DNA of 64,000 nt from Takakia lepidozioides (GCA_030704615.1 CM060732.1:58819053-58883052); one strand, 5' to 3'. Shown: positions 41,830 through 54,410, counted from the stretch's first letter. Program-made: numbers and translations. The notes: generated by a model not told the origin, from the letters alone.

Positions 41830-42154
41830 CAGTGTTGTACTGGTATGTCCATTTTGACATACCAGGGACATACCATACTGGTCCTGGTATGCCTAATAGA
41901 CCTCTAAGGCCAAGCTGGTAGGACCAGTGTAGATCCATAGTGGCATAGGTAGGGTACATGGCTGGCATGATACTAGGCATAAGTAAGTCAAATTTTTAAT
42001 GGAGATACTAGCTCTATATGTGTAAGGGTATGGTATGTACATATTAGGAGTATATATTATATATATACAGATATGATATGTAGAGAGTGATTTCGTCTTT
42101 TTTTTGGGGTAAAATTTGCAAAGATATAGTGTTATTTTTACCAGTACAACACTA
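41830..42154. mobile_element. hAT-type MITE inserted in the copia fragment
   Basis: The left end is CAGTGTTGTACTGGTA. The right end is its inverted copy with one terminal mismatch. The target duplication is GTATTTAC at 41822-41829 and 42155-42162. Removing the 325 bp and one GTATTTAC rejoins the copia reading (MPVNT then MFVSNCKLSKEM), which confirms the insertion. Internal GGTATG/CATACC words make extra dyads. It is non-coding. Confidence 0.87.
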
Positions 42155-42280
42155 GTATTTACCGGCATATTTTTAGCCAAACCAAAGCACTTTAAGATAC
42201 CTTCAAGATACTTATGCTGATTCACGTAAATCATTCGGTCTTGTCGAACACAAGATACCGATACCCCCCAAGCAGTACTA

Positions 42281-42560
42281 GATCTCTTTCAGATCCTCCT
42301 ATCTCAAACTTATCGCTCTGTCTTTTTTCAACAAAGCCCAATCAAATATGACTACAAAGATCTCTTTTAGATCCACTATCTCAAATGTCTTTGAGATATC
42401 ACTCTGTCTTTTTCAACAAAGTTTGATCAACACATGATCACATGATCTCTTTCAGCTATCTCAAACTCCTTTGACTTTGTCTTTTTCAAAGAAGCCTGAT
42501 CAACATATGATCACAATTATGATCTTTTTCAGATCCACTATCTAAAACTCCTTTGAGATA
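42281..42560 (+). repeat. Four degenerate ~80-bp tandem units
   Basis: GATCTCTTTCAGATCC-like starts occur at about 42281, 42360, 42443 and 42522. Each is followed by CTATCT(C/A)AAA and, in most, TGTCTTTTTCAACAAAG and TGATCA words. No coding role seen. Confidence 0.75.
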
Positions 42561-43516
42561 TCCCTGTGTGTGTATTTCAACATAACCAAACTTTGAACTA
42601 AAGCTTTGAACCAAAGCCAAAAAATTTCAAGCTTAGGTTCAAAGCTTGGCTATAGTGACATCAATCTACGCCTATTGTGGCTTTGAACCCACAACCACTT
42701 GTAAGGTGGCCTTGTGCCTAACCCAGGGCCCATTGACTAGTAAGCTCATAGTCCTATGTCTATCCCGGAGCGATCACAAGCAAGAGTGCTCAATTTTCTA
42801 TCCTAGAACGATCACAAGTAAGAGTGCTCAATTTCAGTTTTGATTTTGTATGGACCAGTACTGGTGCATATATCACAGGACGTTTGCCTAGTGTATCAAG
42901 ATCAGATCTGGTCAACAGAATTCCTACATGAACCTTGGGGGGGTTGGCAAGTTCTCAACTGCAATCTGTCTGCACCCTGTGGTGAATAATTGTGTGATAT
43001 ACTATGTGGGCTAGTTACTAGAATAAATTGCTGCAAATCCCACCCCATCAGGACTCAGGAGTGGCAAAGGAACTTGAGCTAGTGCTGGTAGAGCTAGTTC
43101 TAAAATGTCCTCTTTCGCTAGCAGCAAACCTTTGTGTTGTGCAATTCTTTTGTGTATGAGATAAGCATATGCTGCTCTTTACTCATATCTATTGTAAACA
43201 GCATGGGTGGGCAAGAGTCCATGACCCTGGCAAGCAAATGTTGAGTAGGTTAAGTAGTTATCATCTCTAATAATTGTAGTGTACACATCAACGCTTTGTT
43301 GCAGACTATGAACAATGGCCAAAGCTATGTTAGTGCCACCCTAGCAATTTCAGCAAGGACTGTGTATCCGTCAATTCACTTGCTTACAGGGGAAACAATT
43401 CCCATATCTGATACAAGACTCAGAAGATGCAATCTGTCTGGTAAGAGACTGGGGAAGGACAAAATACCCTTCTTCCATGACAAAACTGAAATCCTGAGCA
43501 AAATGTACAAATCAGC
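42561..43516. other. Spacer with a small duplication, no gene
   Basis: A ~40-bp word (GATCACAAG.AAGAGTGCTCA) is duplicated at about 42770-42835. The rest is unrecognised. The 3' flank of oxygenase gene C lies at the right end. Confidence 0.4.
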
Positions 43517-45367
43517 CTACTGTTCGGACAGTGTCTGAATATATTTTTTGCCATCAAGACCATTGGAGACAATGGCAGCCATGTACTCTCCAAACACAAC
43601 TTCATGGTACACCGGTCCAGCTTTTTGGAGAAGCTCCGGAGCTGGTGCAATGTGACGGTCATCATAAGGCATGTAGAATGTGGCATAGGACATTCGCACT
43701 TTCTCACAATTCACCAACGCACGGTGCTCCACACTCTTGAACCTGCCATTGCTCAGTATCTGTCGCCAAAAGCCACATGTAACACATATGGGCATCAAAA
43801 GTGCTGGTAGCTAGTCCCCAGCTCTCCCAGACTTCGTATACCCTGAGGTTACCCACAACCCCCTCACTGTAGCAGCCTCTCACAAAATGACCTATCGTCA
43901 AGGCTTACTTTGTCCCCCCTGGTTTCTTTCACTGCATTTATTGACCTGCATCAACAAATCCATTTTGGACTGCTCGCTTAAGCACCTATAATCAACCCAG
44001 CTGTAAAGTGTGCACTGGAAGCCTTAGTAGATAGATACGGCACGCAAATTCTGCATAGAAGGCAGAAATATCAACAAATCAGAACAAATGCATTCCAAGT
44101 GGCATAGATCATGCCAGTTCCATGCATGGAGAGCAATAAGAGCTTCAGTAGGATATAGCAGTATCTACCATCGTCATTTGATTACATGAGTACTGCAAAG
44201 ATGGTGCCTACCTCCAGCTGGTCTCCCACATTAACAACCAAAGCGCCAGGACAAGGCTGCACAGTTACCCACAGGCCATCCTTACACACCTGCAGGCCTG
44301 CTACATCTTCTTGCATCAGGATAGTCATGGCCCCTATATCTGAATGTGCCTCCAACCCCAGCACCAGCTCTGGCTGTGGACACGGTGGGTAGTAATTGAA
44401 CACGATTGCCTGGCACGGATCTCCAATGGCATCTTCCAAGTAGGAGGGGCACAACCCCAGCGCTTCCGACATCACAGCCAACAGAGTCTGCGCCAAGCCT
44501 TTCATGTGCAGGCTGAACTCTTCAATCGTTTGCCTGTACAACTCCGAGAATCTGTAGTTTAGGACAATCATAGCTTGTTACGACGCTCCATGGCTCTCTT
44601 GCAGTCTAATAGAACCATGCTGGCCGTCAGTGACACCTGTTGAGATTCAAGTCAAAACATAACAGAACAGAGATGGCGCTATGGACGCTTCACTAGAGAA
44701 TTTGGTTTGTAGCGTAAGAGGGGATGTCTCAATTGCTCAATTGAGGAGGTTAATAAGAGATGACGAGCTGCCACGATTCCGTGTTTTTAGGTTCGATTTC
44801 AAATCTCTCCTCCACTTACAGGGTTGATTCCTGATGCCAAGTCTTGATGTGCAATCACCTGTACGACGTCGGCTTGTCAGGCCAGTTGTTGATGTTCCGT
44901 CTGGACAGAGGCAGAGGGTAGTGCCCAAGGTAATCTCGCCAGGACAAGACAACGTTGTCGCACTCTGTATGACGACTGCCATATCCATCCGCCCGAACTC
45001 CTGCTGGGCAAGCATATGCCATCTTCTCCTCCAGGGGTCGAGCAAAGAAGTGATGTCCACATTCGCGCACTTGCTGTAGCAGGGCGAGTGGCACACCATG
45101 GTTAAGCACTTGCAAGAACCCCCAATCCTGGCAAACCCGACCCACCTCTGCAACAGCAGCATCACGTAGCAGAGGATCTCTCAGGCGTGCCAAGTCCAGC
45201 TCGGGGATTGCTAAGGCGCTGCCATCGGGGCCCTTCTTGGGTCTTTCCTGTTCTGGTCTGACGAAGAGGTTGGGTACTCTGGTAGCCCCCTTCTCGACAA
45301 GGGCTTGCACTCGCAGAACCCTGGGGTCCGCCCAATTCTGATTCGCGCCATCCTCCGCTGCGGTCAT
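43517..45367 (-). CDS. 2-oxoglutarate/Fe(II)-dependent oxygenase, three exons (gene C)
   Basis: Exons 45367-44859, 44533-44212 and 43759-43517 join in frame through introns of 325 and 452 bp to 357 codons plus stop. The N-terminus reads MTAAEDGANQNWADPRVL with RVQALVEKGATRVPNLFVRP. DIOX_N motifs are WGFLQVLNHGVPLALLQQV and SWRDYLGHYPLPLSRRN. The catalytic part has [20 protein letters not shown] (His and Asp iron ligands), PGALVVNVGDQLE, KSVEHRALVN (distal His) and VRMSYATFYMP (2OG-binding Arg). The C-terminus is complete (NGLDGKKYIQTLSEQ). It is a full-length DOXC-class enzyme with the same three-exon structure as gene B. The substrate is unknown. The initiator ATG fits the family length. Confidence 0.9.
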
Positions 45368-48300
45368 GATTGCTCTGATACACTACAAGTGCAGGCGAGG
45401 AAATTGTCGATCCTGTTTCCCGCAGGGAGATGAAGGACCCTCGGCAATGGCACCAATTGGATTTCTGAACCCAGTATAGGAGGAGGGGAGAAAGGTCAAG
45501 TCACAATTCAACGAGAGCAACAAGTGATGATCTTTTCCACCAGCAAAGAGCAAAGACTAGTTTGACGATCTGATGATCCTACCCTCCCCTCCAAGTGATG
45601 ATGCTATCAACCTTGGAAAAGATCGAGGGAACTCTTGGCGCTGGATTGAAAAATTGGAGCGTTTGGATGAACCCACCTTGCCATGCCATGTCCATCACTA
45701 GCACTAGGAGCGACGGCACATCAGATCCATGCAGTGAACTTAAACGGAGTTGGACTTTTGAGAGCTATGGCGTCGGGGTGATGGTGGCGGCACCTCGTCT
45801 TTTCTGTATTCAATAGCCGCAAGGCTGAAGTGAGGGTTTGGGACAACAGGAATTCACAAGCGTAACGGAGGAATTAAATGCAATCCACTGACAGAGGATG
45901 TGCGTCTATATTGCTTCCATGGCCCATTTTGCTTAAGGTGCCGATCCAGGTCCAAGGTTTGGGCGTTAAGGTTGATCCCAAAAGGCGATGCAGCTATGGC
46001 GAATTAGGGTACAGCCAAACTCACAAGAGCCCAGTGTGTTTGTCTTTAACTCTTTAGGGGATTCTGATTTCTACTTCTAGTCTAGTATTTTAGATACTCA
46101 TTCTGCAGATGAGGGGTTTTATACTTTATACCTTCGGTGGGCTATGGAGTGTTCTTGTGGGTCGAATACAGACTGCTGGAGAGCCTTCCTGTGGAGGAGC
46201 CAGGCTAGGCCACTACTTATGTAGTGTAGACTAATTGAATCCTTATGTCCACAAGCTGTCCAGAGTTGAAGGACCCTCATCCCCTCATTGAGCTTGTTGA
46301 ACGGTCGCTAGCTTCCACACTATACTGCGACGGGGCTTCTTGGTTTAATAACCTTTCTTGTTATAGAGTTGGAAGAGGCAAACGTGGCCACAGCTTGCTT
46401 TGATAACTTGCTTTGACCTTGCCATTAGTATCTATGGGGGGAGGTCAATGACGCTCAAGGTTCAAGTTCATGCGTCCTAAAGATCAAAAGGGACAGTAAC
46501 TTGGCATTGACGTCCATAATTGGGTACATTGCTTTCGTTGTTAAATTGACAAATTGCATGCGGAAGTCCATGCTGGGCCGAAGAGATTGTCTGGGTGCAT
46601 GAAAGAGGACGAGTATGTGCCTGGCACACGCCTAGTATTGTATGATGTCGGCAGAGCAAAAGCAGTACTTTATGTGTGCCACCACAGTGAATGTTTCGGG
46701 TGGAACGCCCTGAATATCATAGGTACCGATGAGCACAAGCACAAGCACATGAACGAGCTGCAGCAAAAGTGCCCCTCAAACTTTGCGCAAACCTGATAGC
46801 TCTTGCTGCGAATACTTCTCCCGTTCAACCCCAGGAATAATCAAAGTCTAGCTACTTACAGCAAAACTTCAGAGAAGAAAGTTTTTCTCATAACCCACAA
46901 TAATGTAAATTATGAGGAAAGCTCTACTGAGAGGACGATCACGCCCCCGGGCTCATCCTCTGGGCAACAGATATAAGTTAACGCACATCTCAAACTCAAG
47001 CTCCAACTTGAAAGCTCGGGCAAATGCTTCCAGTATTCAAATCCAGTCACCATCATTCACACATCGCAAAGTCTAGTCAAGCTGCAAGCTTCACAGGAAA
47101 TTCTTTTTGTGTAGCCACAATACTACACAGGTTAATGTGAGGTACCTAGTGCGGAGCACCAACACATCAAGCTCATCCTCCAGAAGCAGTACTCAACATC
47201 ACGGATGGTTGCTCAAGTCGGAGCAAATTGTACTTGCAGCATTCAAGCCCACTCATCCTCATCATCACTGACAAATTGCAACTACGAGTTCCACCCGGCA
47301 TCACACAAATCCTCTCCAATCATCCTCCTCCACCTCTTCTCTCTGCCTACCGCCTTCACATCCCACCACCTCACACCCCATTCATCAACACCACCAAGCT
47401 CTCACCGCACACATCTGCAGCAAACAAGCCCCTCGAGCCACTCGAGGACCTCGAGGACCAGGCTCCACACGCCTGACGAGAGGGTCGTTCTCGTAATAAA
47501 ATAGACCAAGAAAAATGCACGAATAAAGCACGTTGCCCGCTTTACTGCAGCCGTATTTATACAACATACATATATATATACTCGTACGAATACTGTGGCT
47601 CATCTTCACTCCATGACCGTATCCATACAAATATACTCTGGCACCGTAGATCTGGTATCATGTGCTGACGTGCCTTATTTTAGGTTGCATTAATCCGCTC
47701 TGTCAGATCCCGCCTTTTTCACTGTGTGGATGAAGGATGAAAAGTATGGGTGAGTGCGGCTGCATGCCATGATAAGCTGGCGGCAATTACATCCGCCAGC
47801 GTGGATGTGGCTGTTCATCCACATGCCTCGGCTGACAGAGCGAATGAGTAGTGGGTGATACTACGGACAAACAGTGGGCCAGTTGGTCATTGCCATGTGC
47901 CTCATATTTCCTCTCATCCATTAGAGGTTTCTGGTTTATCTCATCAAATAATTTTCGAGATAACTTTTCTCGTAAATACAAACAAGCGGCCGTGTATGGC
48001 TCGAGTCCTCCTTGTGACAGTGGAATCTACAATCATCCATAATAGAACTTGAAGATTCATCCATTTCTTGTTCAGAAAAAAGATGTGAGCTGCTAGCTGG
48101 GGAAGGCACAACAGGGCTTAGCGACTTTTGACATTGATGCCTAGTCTCCTTCTTTAGAGTAAAGAGCTTAGAAGAGCCAATCAAGTAAAAATATATTTGG
48201 AAGAGAAAAAGTGCATATAATACATGCAAGCCCTACCATGATTGGTATATGAAACCATCAATCAATGACCAGCACCTGCCTATTGTTTTGCAACTGGTAT

Positions 48301-48469
48301 TCTTTATGCTCATTTGTGCACTCTAATGCCCATATGAACGAGTCGGCCCTCCATAGTTGTTAATCTAAGAAAAACTGTAACACTTAAAGGATTGTAACAC
48401 TTTAACACATACAAATTTAGGATCAAAGAAAGGTAACATTTATAAAGTTCACTATTACATAAGGAGCCC
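45368..48469. other. 3.1 kb with no supportable gene
   Basis: One stretch at 46554-46796 is protein-like (VPGTRLVLYDVGRAKAVLYV, CHHSECFGWNALNIIG) but isolated and unrecognised. 47160-47420 is C/T/A-rich with repeated CATCCTC words. 47565-47580 is a short TA-rich run. No RNA gene or transposon terminus was found before the MULE target duplication at 48470. Confidence 0.4.
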
Positions 48470-48478
48470 TAAAAAATG

Positions 48479-48560
48479 GCCTCTCATTTTTAAATAATTG
48501 GGAGTTTATGTCCCACCTGTGAGACAGGACACGCACGGCCGCACGGACGCGGGGTCTCCC
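48479..48560 (+). repeat. Left terminal inverted repeat of the MULE
   Basis: About 82 bp with ~94% identity to the inverse of 62749-62830, then GC-rich, less similar sequence to about 48660. Preceded by the 9-bp target duplication TAAAAAATG. Confidence 0.9.
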
Positions 48561-48639
48561 GCCCCCCTACCCCACCCACCCTGACCTGCCAACCGCGCCG
48601 CGCGGTCGGCAGCCCCGCAGCCACCCGCGGTCGCCGCTG

Positions 48640-48770
48640 GCTCCGTCCGCCATTGGGTCCCCACTGGGTCTGCCCGGTCTGGGTCTGGGTCTGGGTCTGG
48701 TGAAGCTGGGTCTGCCCCGGATGGGCTTTGTTGGGTCTGCCCGCAGAGCAGCCCGATCCGGCATACCCAA
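48640..48770 (+). repeat. GGTCTG motif cluster, left arm of the MULE
   Basis: GGTCT occurs about eight times, including four head-to-tail GGGTCT units near 48676-48700. The same motif, mostly inverted as AGACC, is dense elsewhere in the MULE. Possibly a transposase-binding subterminal array. Confidence 0.6.
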
Positions 48771-49149
48771 ACGCACCCTACATGACGTGGCACCCATCTG
48801 ACCGTGAAGCCGCGCTGCTATCCTAGCCGGCCGGATTTTAGGGCATGGCAGTGGCCGCCAGTCGTGGGCGAAGACTGTTTCATCGATCTTTTCCTCCCTC
48901 TGGTCTATTCCTACCAACGCGTTTCCCTCCTGCCAAGAACGTGCGTGTTGTCGTCCTTTGCTTCCACTTTTGCAGGTCGTATTGCATGTGCTTTCGAGTG
49001 CGCGAAAGGGTACTGTAGTGTAAATGGCAGCGGCCATCGATGCCCAACCAGAAAGTTTTCTTATATGTCCACTGCGACAATGTCTTCAAACACCAAAGGA
49101 TGGGCCATTTTCCTGCAAAGATCTTTACTAGAAGAATGATAGTCGCTCT

Positions 49150-52083
49150 GGATACATGGGCTCTCAAATGCGGGTCCGCACGGCCTGTATTCCCTGGGAC
49201 AGAGTGGCCGACTTTGTACTTGGAGAGGAGAGTAGAGACGGGTGTTCAACCCAATTTTACATAAAAGTGCATGTTAACGCGAAGCCCAGCACGCCAAAAG
49301 CTCCAAGAGCTAACACATATATAACATCTCTCATGTCTGCACCGTATTCCCGCATTTCCTTCCTCTTTGTTCCTGTGCTTGTGTCACATGTACATGCATC
49401 ATATGAAGATAGGGTTTAGGCTGTCTTGCATGCTTGCAGAACTCCATGGGTGTCGATGACATACTCCAATACGAACATGTCCAGGTATCAGTGTTGTTAT
49501 GGTCCAGTGGACAAACGCACCAACAATTTGACCATCACGGATCATAAAGTCAAGCGAAGAGGTCCGGACGTCGGGGTTGGAAGCAGTAATCCTTAAAAAG
49601 GTCCAAGACGAAAAAAAATCGAATATGGCGAGTCTTACAAGCGTGGTTGTCTCTATTGTTTCAAAGTCTCGCAATGTTATCTTGCTCCAGACATTGGGAT
49701 CATCACATATTATAACAACATGCAACACCTGGATGTGTCCGGAAAACCCTCTCATGGCGGATATGCTGAGTTCCAGTTCACCCGATATGCTTATGCTCCA
49801 TGTACATATTAGCGAGGAGCTGAAAAAGTGGATCATGGAATGCTTGTCCCGAGGCTTGAGTGTCGCGCAAGTCATGATTGAACACAAGGAGCACGTCATG
49901 CAGAACACTGGCTTGGGAGACGCATGGACACGGGACAACTTTCTCCTCGAGCAGGCTGTCCGAAATCTCGCAGAAAAACGAGCCTGGCAGACCTTCAAAA
50001 AACACGCTGATGATGCACAATCCGTCCGTACGTGGAAAGATCAAAACCCGGACTCGGTCTTGTTCTACCAGGAGGAATCATCGGCACCCACATTTCAACA
50101 TTTTGATGGAGATTTGACCTTCACCATTGGGATTCAGACTCCTTGGCAGGGGCAGAAGATGTTGGACTTGGGCCATGCGCGCATCGTAGCATGCGATGGT
50201 ACATTTGGAACTAACCATCACAAGGTCTGCCGTCGACCCTGTCCACGGGGACCTGCTAGCATGATAGCATACTACACTGGTCTCCCACTCCTGTTGTGCA
50301 TTGTTTTTTTGTCCTCAATCTTGGTAGACCCTGTCCCACTGCACCCTGTTCCAGCAGACCCTCTTCCAGTGCACTCTATTTTAGGGTAGACCCTCCCAAC
50401 GTGCCCACCCTGTTACAGTAGACCCTGTGCGTTTTCACCCTATTATAGTAGACCCTGTGCTAGTACACCCTGTTAAAGTACGGCCTGTCGGTAGGAGCAC
50501 AAATGTGTTTATGTACAATTCCCGTTGTACACGTTGATGGTGTAAGAAATTCCGGTTGCATACATATTGTCAGCACACAATCGAACATCAGACCTTATCC
50601 CGTGGATGTTAGCATTGCGTGAATCCCTCCTTAAGGAAAAGCCCAGCTGGCGGCCAAATGCCTTCATTGTCGACGATGCTGAAGTGGAAATCAATGCAAT
50701 CCGGTATGCCACATATTTTCACTTTGTTGTACGGTCTGCCCAGTTTGGTCTCCCGCTTGTGGCAGTGGTGAATACGAATGCCCGGTCCAGGCCCTTTTGA
50801 CTTTTTGGCCGCATGCAGGTCTGTTTTCACATGAGTGTACATTTTCCTTTGTCTTTGGCATGTACGCAAGGCCTGGGTGAAGCAATCATGCTAGAAAATC
50901 AGTGATCCGGGAATATCCTCGAAACTATTGGCAGATATGGGAGACCTTATATACTGCAGAGGTGGACCGCAGAAAGAAGACGAAGCTGTGAAATGGGTTA
51001 AGAAAAAATTGAAGGCAATGAAAAAGAAATATCCTACTGGTGAGTTGTTCCTCCACTACATTAATGTGTACTGGGTTCCCAAAATCGCTATGTGGTGTAC
51101 TGTTGCCCGTAACATTCCACATGCAAGCCAAGATACAAATGCAAGCATCGAGGCATACCATGAAAACTTAAAGGCGAGACTTAATATGGGCAAAGGCAAA
51201 ATGACGGGTTGAAGAGCCGACTGGCTCATATGGGAGTTGACTAGGCATGTACTTGTCCACTACTGGTACGCCATTCATCTGAAGACGCATGGGTTCATTC
51301 GCAACGATAAACAGGAAAAACACATTTCCAGTGCAATATGTGTAGCCCGTGACATACCTTTTTTCACGTGTGACATTGCCTGCAGCACCTGGGTAGCCTA
51401 CTTATGTGATCAGCTCCTCCGATCTGAATACCACGTACACCGTGTACAGTCCAGAGTCACAGTGGGCCTGTTGCACCTGCCCGTGGGCCCTGAAGGGAAA
51501 TATGTCCAAGCACCAGGTCCGGCTCATAAAGTTGCTAAAACCAGACCTGCAAGACGGTCTCATTGTCCGGACATGTGGTACTCACCTCGGTTCTGTTTAC
51601 GGAGGGTTGGAGAATTCGGACTCACATGACAGCATGGCAGGATATGACCTCGAAAGCGGTAACCAGAATTTGCACCCAAGCGCAACCCCTGCCACGACGG
51701 AGTCATTGCTCACTCTAGACCTGTTGGAAGCTATTTTGAAACGGGAGATAACCGACCTACTCGACCTTGTAGGCAATGATGCATATCTTATACACCATTA
51801 CTTGTCTGCGGTCCGTGTTTGCTGAGGGCAGATCCAGGACATCCTCGTCAAAAAGGCATCTGGCATGTTACACCCGACTGCAGCACGAGCGTTCAATCAT
51901 ATAAAAGACAACAACAATATGTCATTGAAGAGGAAAAATGATTTTGTGGAAAAATTTCAAGTTCGCAGAAAAATTAAACTAAATGGGGGCAATCGTGTGT
52001 CTGCCCTTCCCCCTGTTAGCCACATTTATTCGGCTCTGAGGCGGGTGTCTCATTGTCCACAACTGAGAAAGAAGGACATTTAA
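49150..52083 (+). pseudogene. MULE transposase with SWIM zinc finger, decayed
   Basis: The N-terminal region reads IPWDRVADFVLGEESRDGCS. After frameshifts, LKKWIMECLSRGLSVAQVMI, FTIGIQTPWQGQKMLDLGHA and VACDGTFGTN (first Asp, about 50195) follow. A 340-bp stretch made of GTAGACCCTGT-like words replaces the sequence expected next. Then come DLIPWMLALRESLLKEKPSW and FIVDDAEVEINAIR (second Asp region), FLCLWHVRKAWVKQ, NASIEAYHENLKARL (Glu, about 51150), WYAIHLKTHGFI, and a SWIM finger WACCTCPWALKGNMSKH (about 51470). A basic C-terminus ends near 52083. MULE transposases cut and paste elements through long terminal repeats. Multiple stops make this copy inactive. Confidence 0.82.
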
Positions 52084-52900
52084 CTATCATTCTAAAGCGG
52101 TCAAGAAGACACCTGCAGTAGACCAATGCTCCAGACCATGGCAAGAGACCATCTGGCAGACCCTTTATGTACTTTGTAAAGGATTGATGAAGAAGACAAA
52201 TGAAGCAATACAGCCAAAGTCAATCAGTAGACCAGGGAATGTAGTACAGTAATGAAGTAAGCTTAAATCAATGAGGCAGACCACTTGATGTAGTAGACCA
52301 CCAAGACAGTGCCACAAGTCAGAGTACACCACCAAGACTGTACATCGTTGAAGACAGTGGACTAATGATGCAATCGACAGACCTATGCCAAACAATACAC
52401 CAACTTTAGGGGACCAGGGAATTGAGTAGACCACTGAATATAGTAGACCAATGAAGCCATCGCCCGACCTATGTACAACACCAAAAACAAAGTCTGATGA
52501 TTCAAATGGCATACTCAAAACGTACAAGTGGAGCAGTGTATCAATGGAAAGACAGTAGACCACCAAGACAATACATCACTCAGTCCACTATGCCAACCAG
52601 CAGACCAGCACAAGCATACCAACACGGAATTGACCAAGTAGTAGACCAACATCGCACTGGACTGACCAGTAGACCATGGACACGCAGCCAACATCAAGTA
52701 ATAGACCAAGACAGATGTGTGCTGACCACGTGTGACCACATGTGGCAGACCTAGGTGAAGCAGCAAAACGACAGACCTGAGCACTATACCAAGACTGTGC
52801 ATGCAGAATGGAGTAGACCAACGACACAACAACGCACCAACAACCAGAGTCAAGCTGTAGACCAAACCTAACATTCAACAGACCATGAACAGAGTACAGT
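52084..52900 (+). repeat. Dense AGACC motif array downstream of the transposase
   Basis: About twenty AGACC words (GTAGACCA, GCAGACC, ACAGACC) occur in about 820 bp, at irregular spacings of roughly 20-60 bp and nearly all on one strand. Fewer than one is expected by chance. Between the motifs the sequence is not otherwise repetitive. Confidence 0.75.
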
Positions 52901-53109
52901 ATTCAAGTCGAGTTCCAATATATTCTTGTACTCTTGTCCATTATTATAAAGATCGTTTTGATTCATATTTACTCACCATGCATTCGGCCACGCCGACCTT
53001 GACTTCTTGTCTAGTCTTGTACCTCTAGTCTGATCTCTTGTTTGTGTTCAATCATGTTCTCGTCCTTGACAGTTTGGCGAGACTAAAGTTTGTTCTTTAG
53101 TTAGTTAAG

Positions 53110-53700
53110 ATGGAAGGCACATTTGTGGAAATGGTCGACACCTTGCAGAGTCTTCAACTCCAGATGCAAGAACTTCGTACCTCTATTGCCTAACTACAAG
53201 TTGATCAGTCTCAAGATCTTGACAACGCTCTCAACAATTTGCAACAACACAGAGTTGAAAGAGTCGAACAATGGATCTTCAACCTTATTACAACAACTTT
53301 TACTTCAACGGTTCTTCCAAATCTTCAACAGATTACAAGGGAACCAAAGGTCAGCATGCCCGAGAAATTTAATGGGACGAGATCAAGATTTCGTAGTTTT
53401 GTTCAACAAGTACAATGTTCCTACAACTACATCCACAATGCTACCCTGATGAAGGTATTCAAGTGGGATTTGTGGGCACCCTTCTATCAGGCACTGCCCT
53501 ATCTTGCTTCGCACTGCTATTAGAGAAAAATTCGCATTTACTATACAATTTTGAAGCGTTCATGTCCGAGTTCACTGCAACGTTTGGAGAGAATGATAGA
53601 GAGAGAGTTGCAGAGACAAAGATGCGAAATCTTCGACAAGGAGCACGTCCTGCTTCCGTTTATGCTGCCGAATTTCGACAACTTGCGTAAGCCCGTCTGC
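53110..53700 (+). pseudogene. Ty3/gypsy gag fragment inside the MULE
   Basis: Starting at ATG 53110 (MEGTFVEMVDTLQSLQLQMQ), with a stop after 27 codons and a second frame carrying REPKVSMPEKFNGTRSRFRS, then FVGTLLSGTALSCFALLLEK, NFEAFMSEFTATFGENDRER and MRNLRQGARPASVYAAEFRQ. These are the capsid motifs of plant gypsy Gag. It ends abruptly near 53700 where GTCTGCC words begin. The 150 bp before the ATG (CTTGTCTAGTCTTGTACC ...) may be LTR and leader. Confidence 0.75.
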
Positions 53701-54410
53701 CCCAGTGTGGTCTGTTGCCAGTCTGCCGCAGAAGTACGAAGGTTTGCTGGAGGACGGCTCACCACTGAACCGGGTCTACTAAACAGACCCACAGTATGCG
53801 ATGCAGGGTGGACCTTCTAGGCTAACGGAGGTAGGTCTGCTGCCGGGCTGCAATAGCATCAGCGGACTGTGGATACAGACTGAGGATGTACTCCCAAATA
53901 TCCCTAACCTCGTTCCGGACAAGTGCATTTTCCAAGGGAGGACCGTTGGAGTACTTATGCTTCCAGATTTGCAAAACCCTGTGACCGCGGTTGTCTTGGG
54001 CGTTTGCCTCCTGAAACTAAACAAAATACTTTAGCCCATAGAAGAATGTTTTGAAGAATAAATGTGACAATTTCTAAATGATAGTAGACCTACACATTGA
54101 AAGTAATGCAGACCCCTATACAAAACTGTACACCCAGAACGACCTATGAGCAAATGATGTGGGAAGGGTAAAGGCAAACCTGGTCACGTTCGTTTGTAGA
54201 TGCAATGGGTGTGCGATATCTGGCAGACCAGAACTTAAGTGGCAGACCATTAGACCATAGTTGACAGAGCAGAACTAATCTGGTAGACTAGTAGACCATA
54301 TGTGGCAGACGCGAACTTATATGGCAGACAAATCGACCATGTCTGGCAGCAGACATACCAAGCACAGTAGACAACTCAAAAAAACACGTGCAAGACCCTA
54401 CAAAGAGTAT

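Larger units (their letters stand above)
41009..42234 (-). pseudogene. Ty1/copia reverse transcriptase and RNase H fragment
   Basis: On the minus strand the copia order is clear: NQHKYLEGILKCFGLAKNMP (42.2 kb), then after the MITE MRDVPYQSVVGSFMYVMVYT and SDIAQTVGVVSQFV, HWVAVKRIFRYLRGIHDYGL, and finally FHARTKHIKIHHHLIQEKTG at the 3' end. Stops and frameshifts are frequent. It has no catalytic centre or integrase and is interrupted by the 325-bp MITE at 41830-42154 and by an internal duplication. Confidence 0.85.

Noticed and set aside
44760-44800. tRNA gene suggested by GGTTCGATTTCAAATC
   Set aside because: Resembles a B box, but there is no A box or cloverleaf at the right distance, and it lies just outside exon 1 of oxygenase gene C in its intron.
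13860-45367. A biosynthetic gene cluster of three oxygenases
   Set aside because: Two are neighbours but the third lies 22 kb away beyond transposons, and no other pathway gene types are present. A dispersed paralogue family explains it.
47205-47504. Ser/His/Pro-rich open frames
   Set aside because: Compositional effect of a C/A/T-rich stretch with repeated CATCCTC words; overlapping frames are equally open.
48500-49040. Arg/Pro/Gly-rich open frames near the left MULE end, and similar ones at 62404-62819
   Set aside because: These lie in very GC-rich terminal sequence where both strands are open; mirror images occur at both ends.
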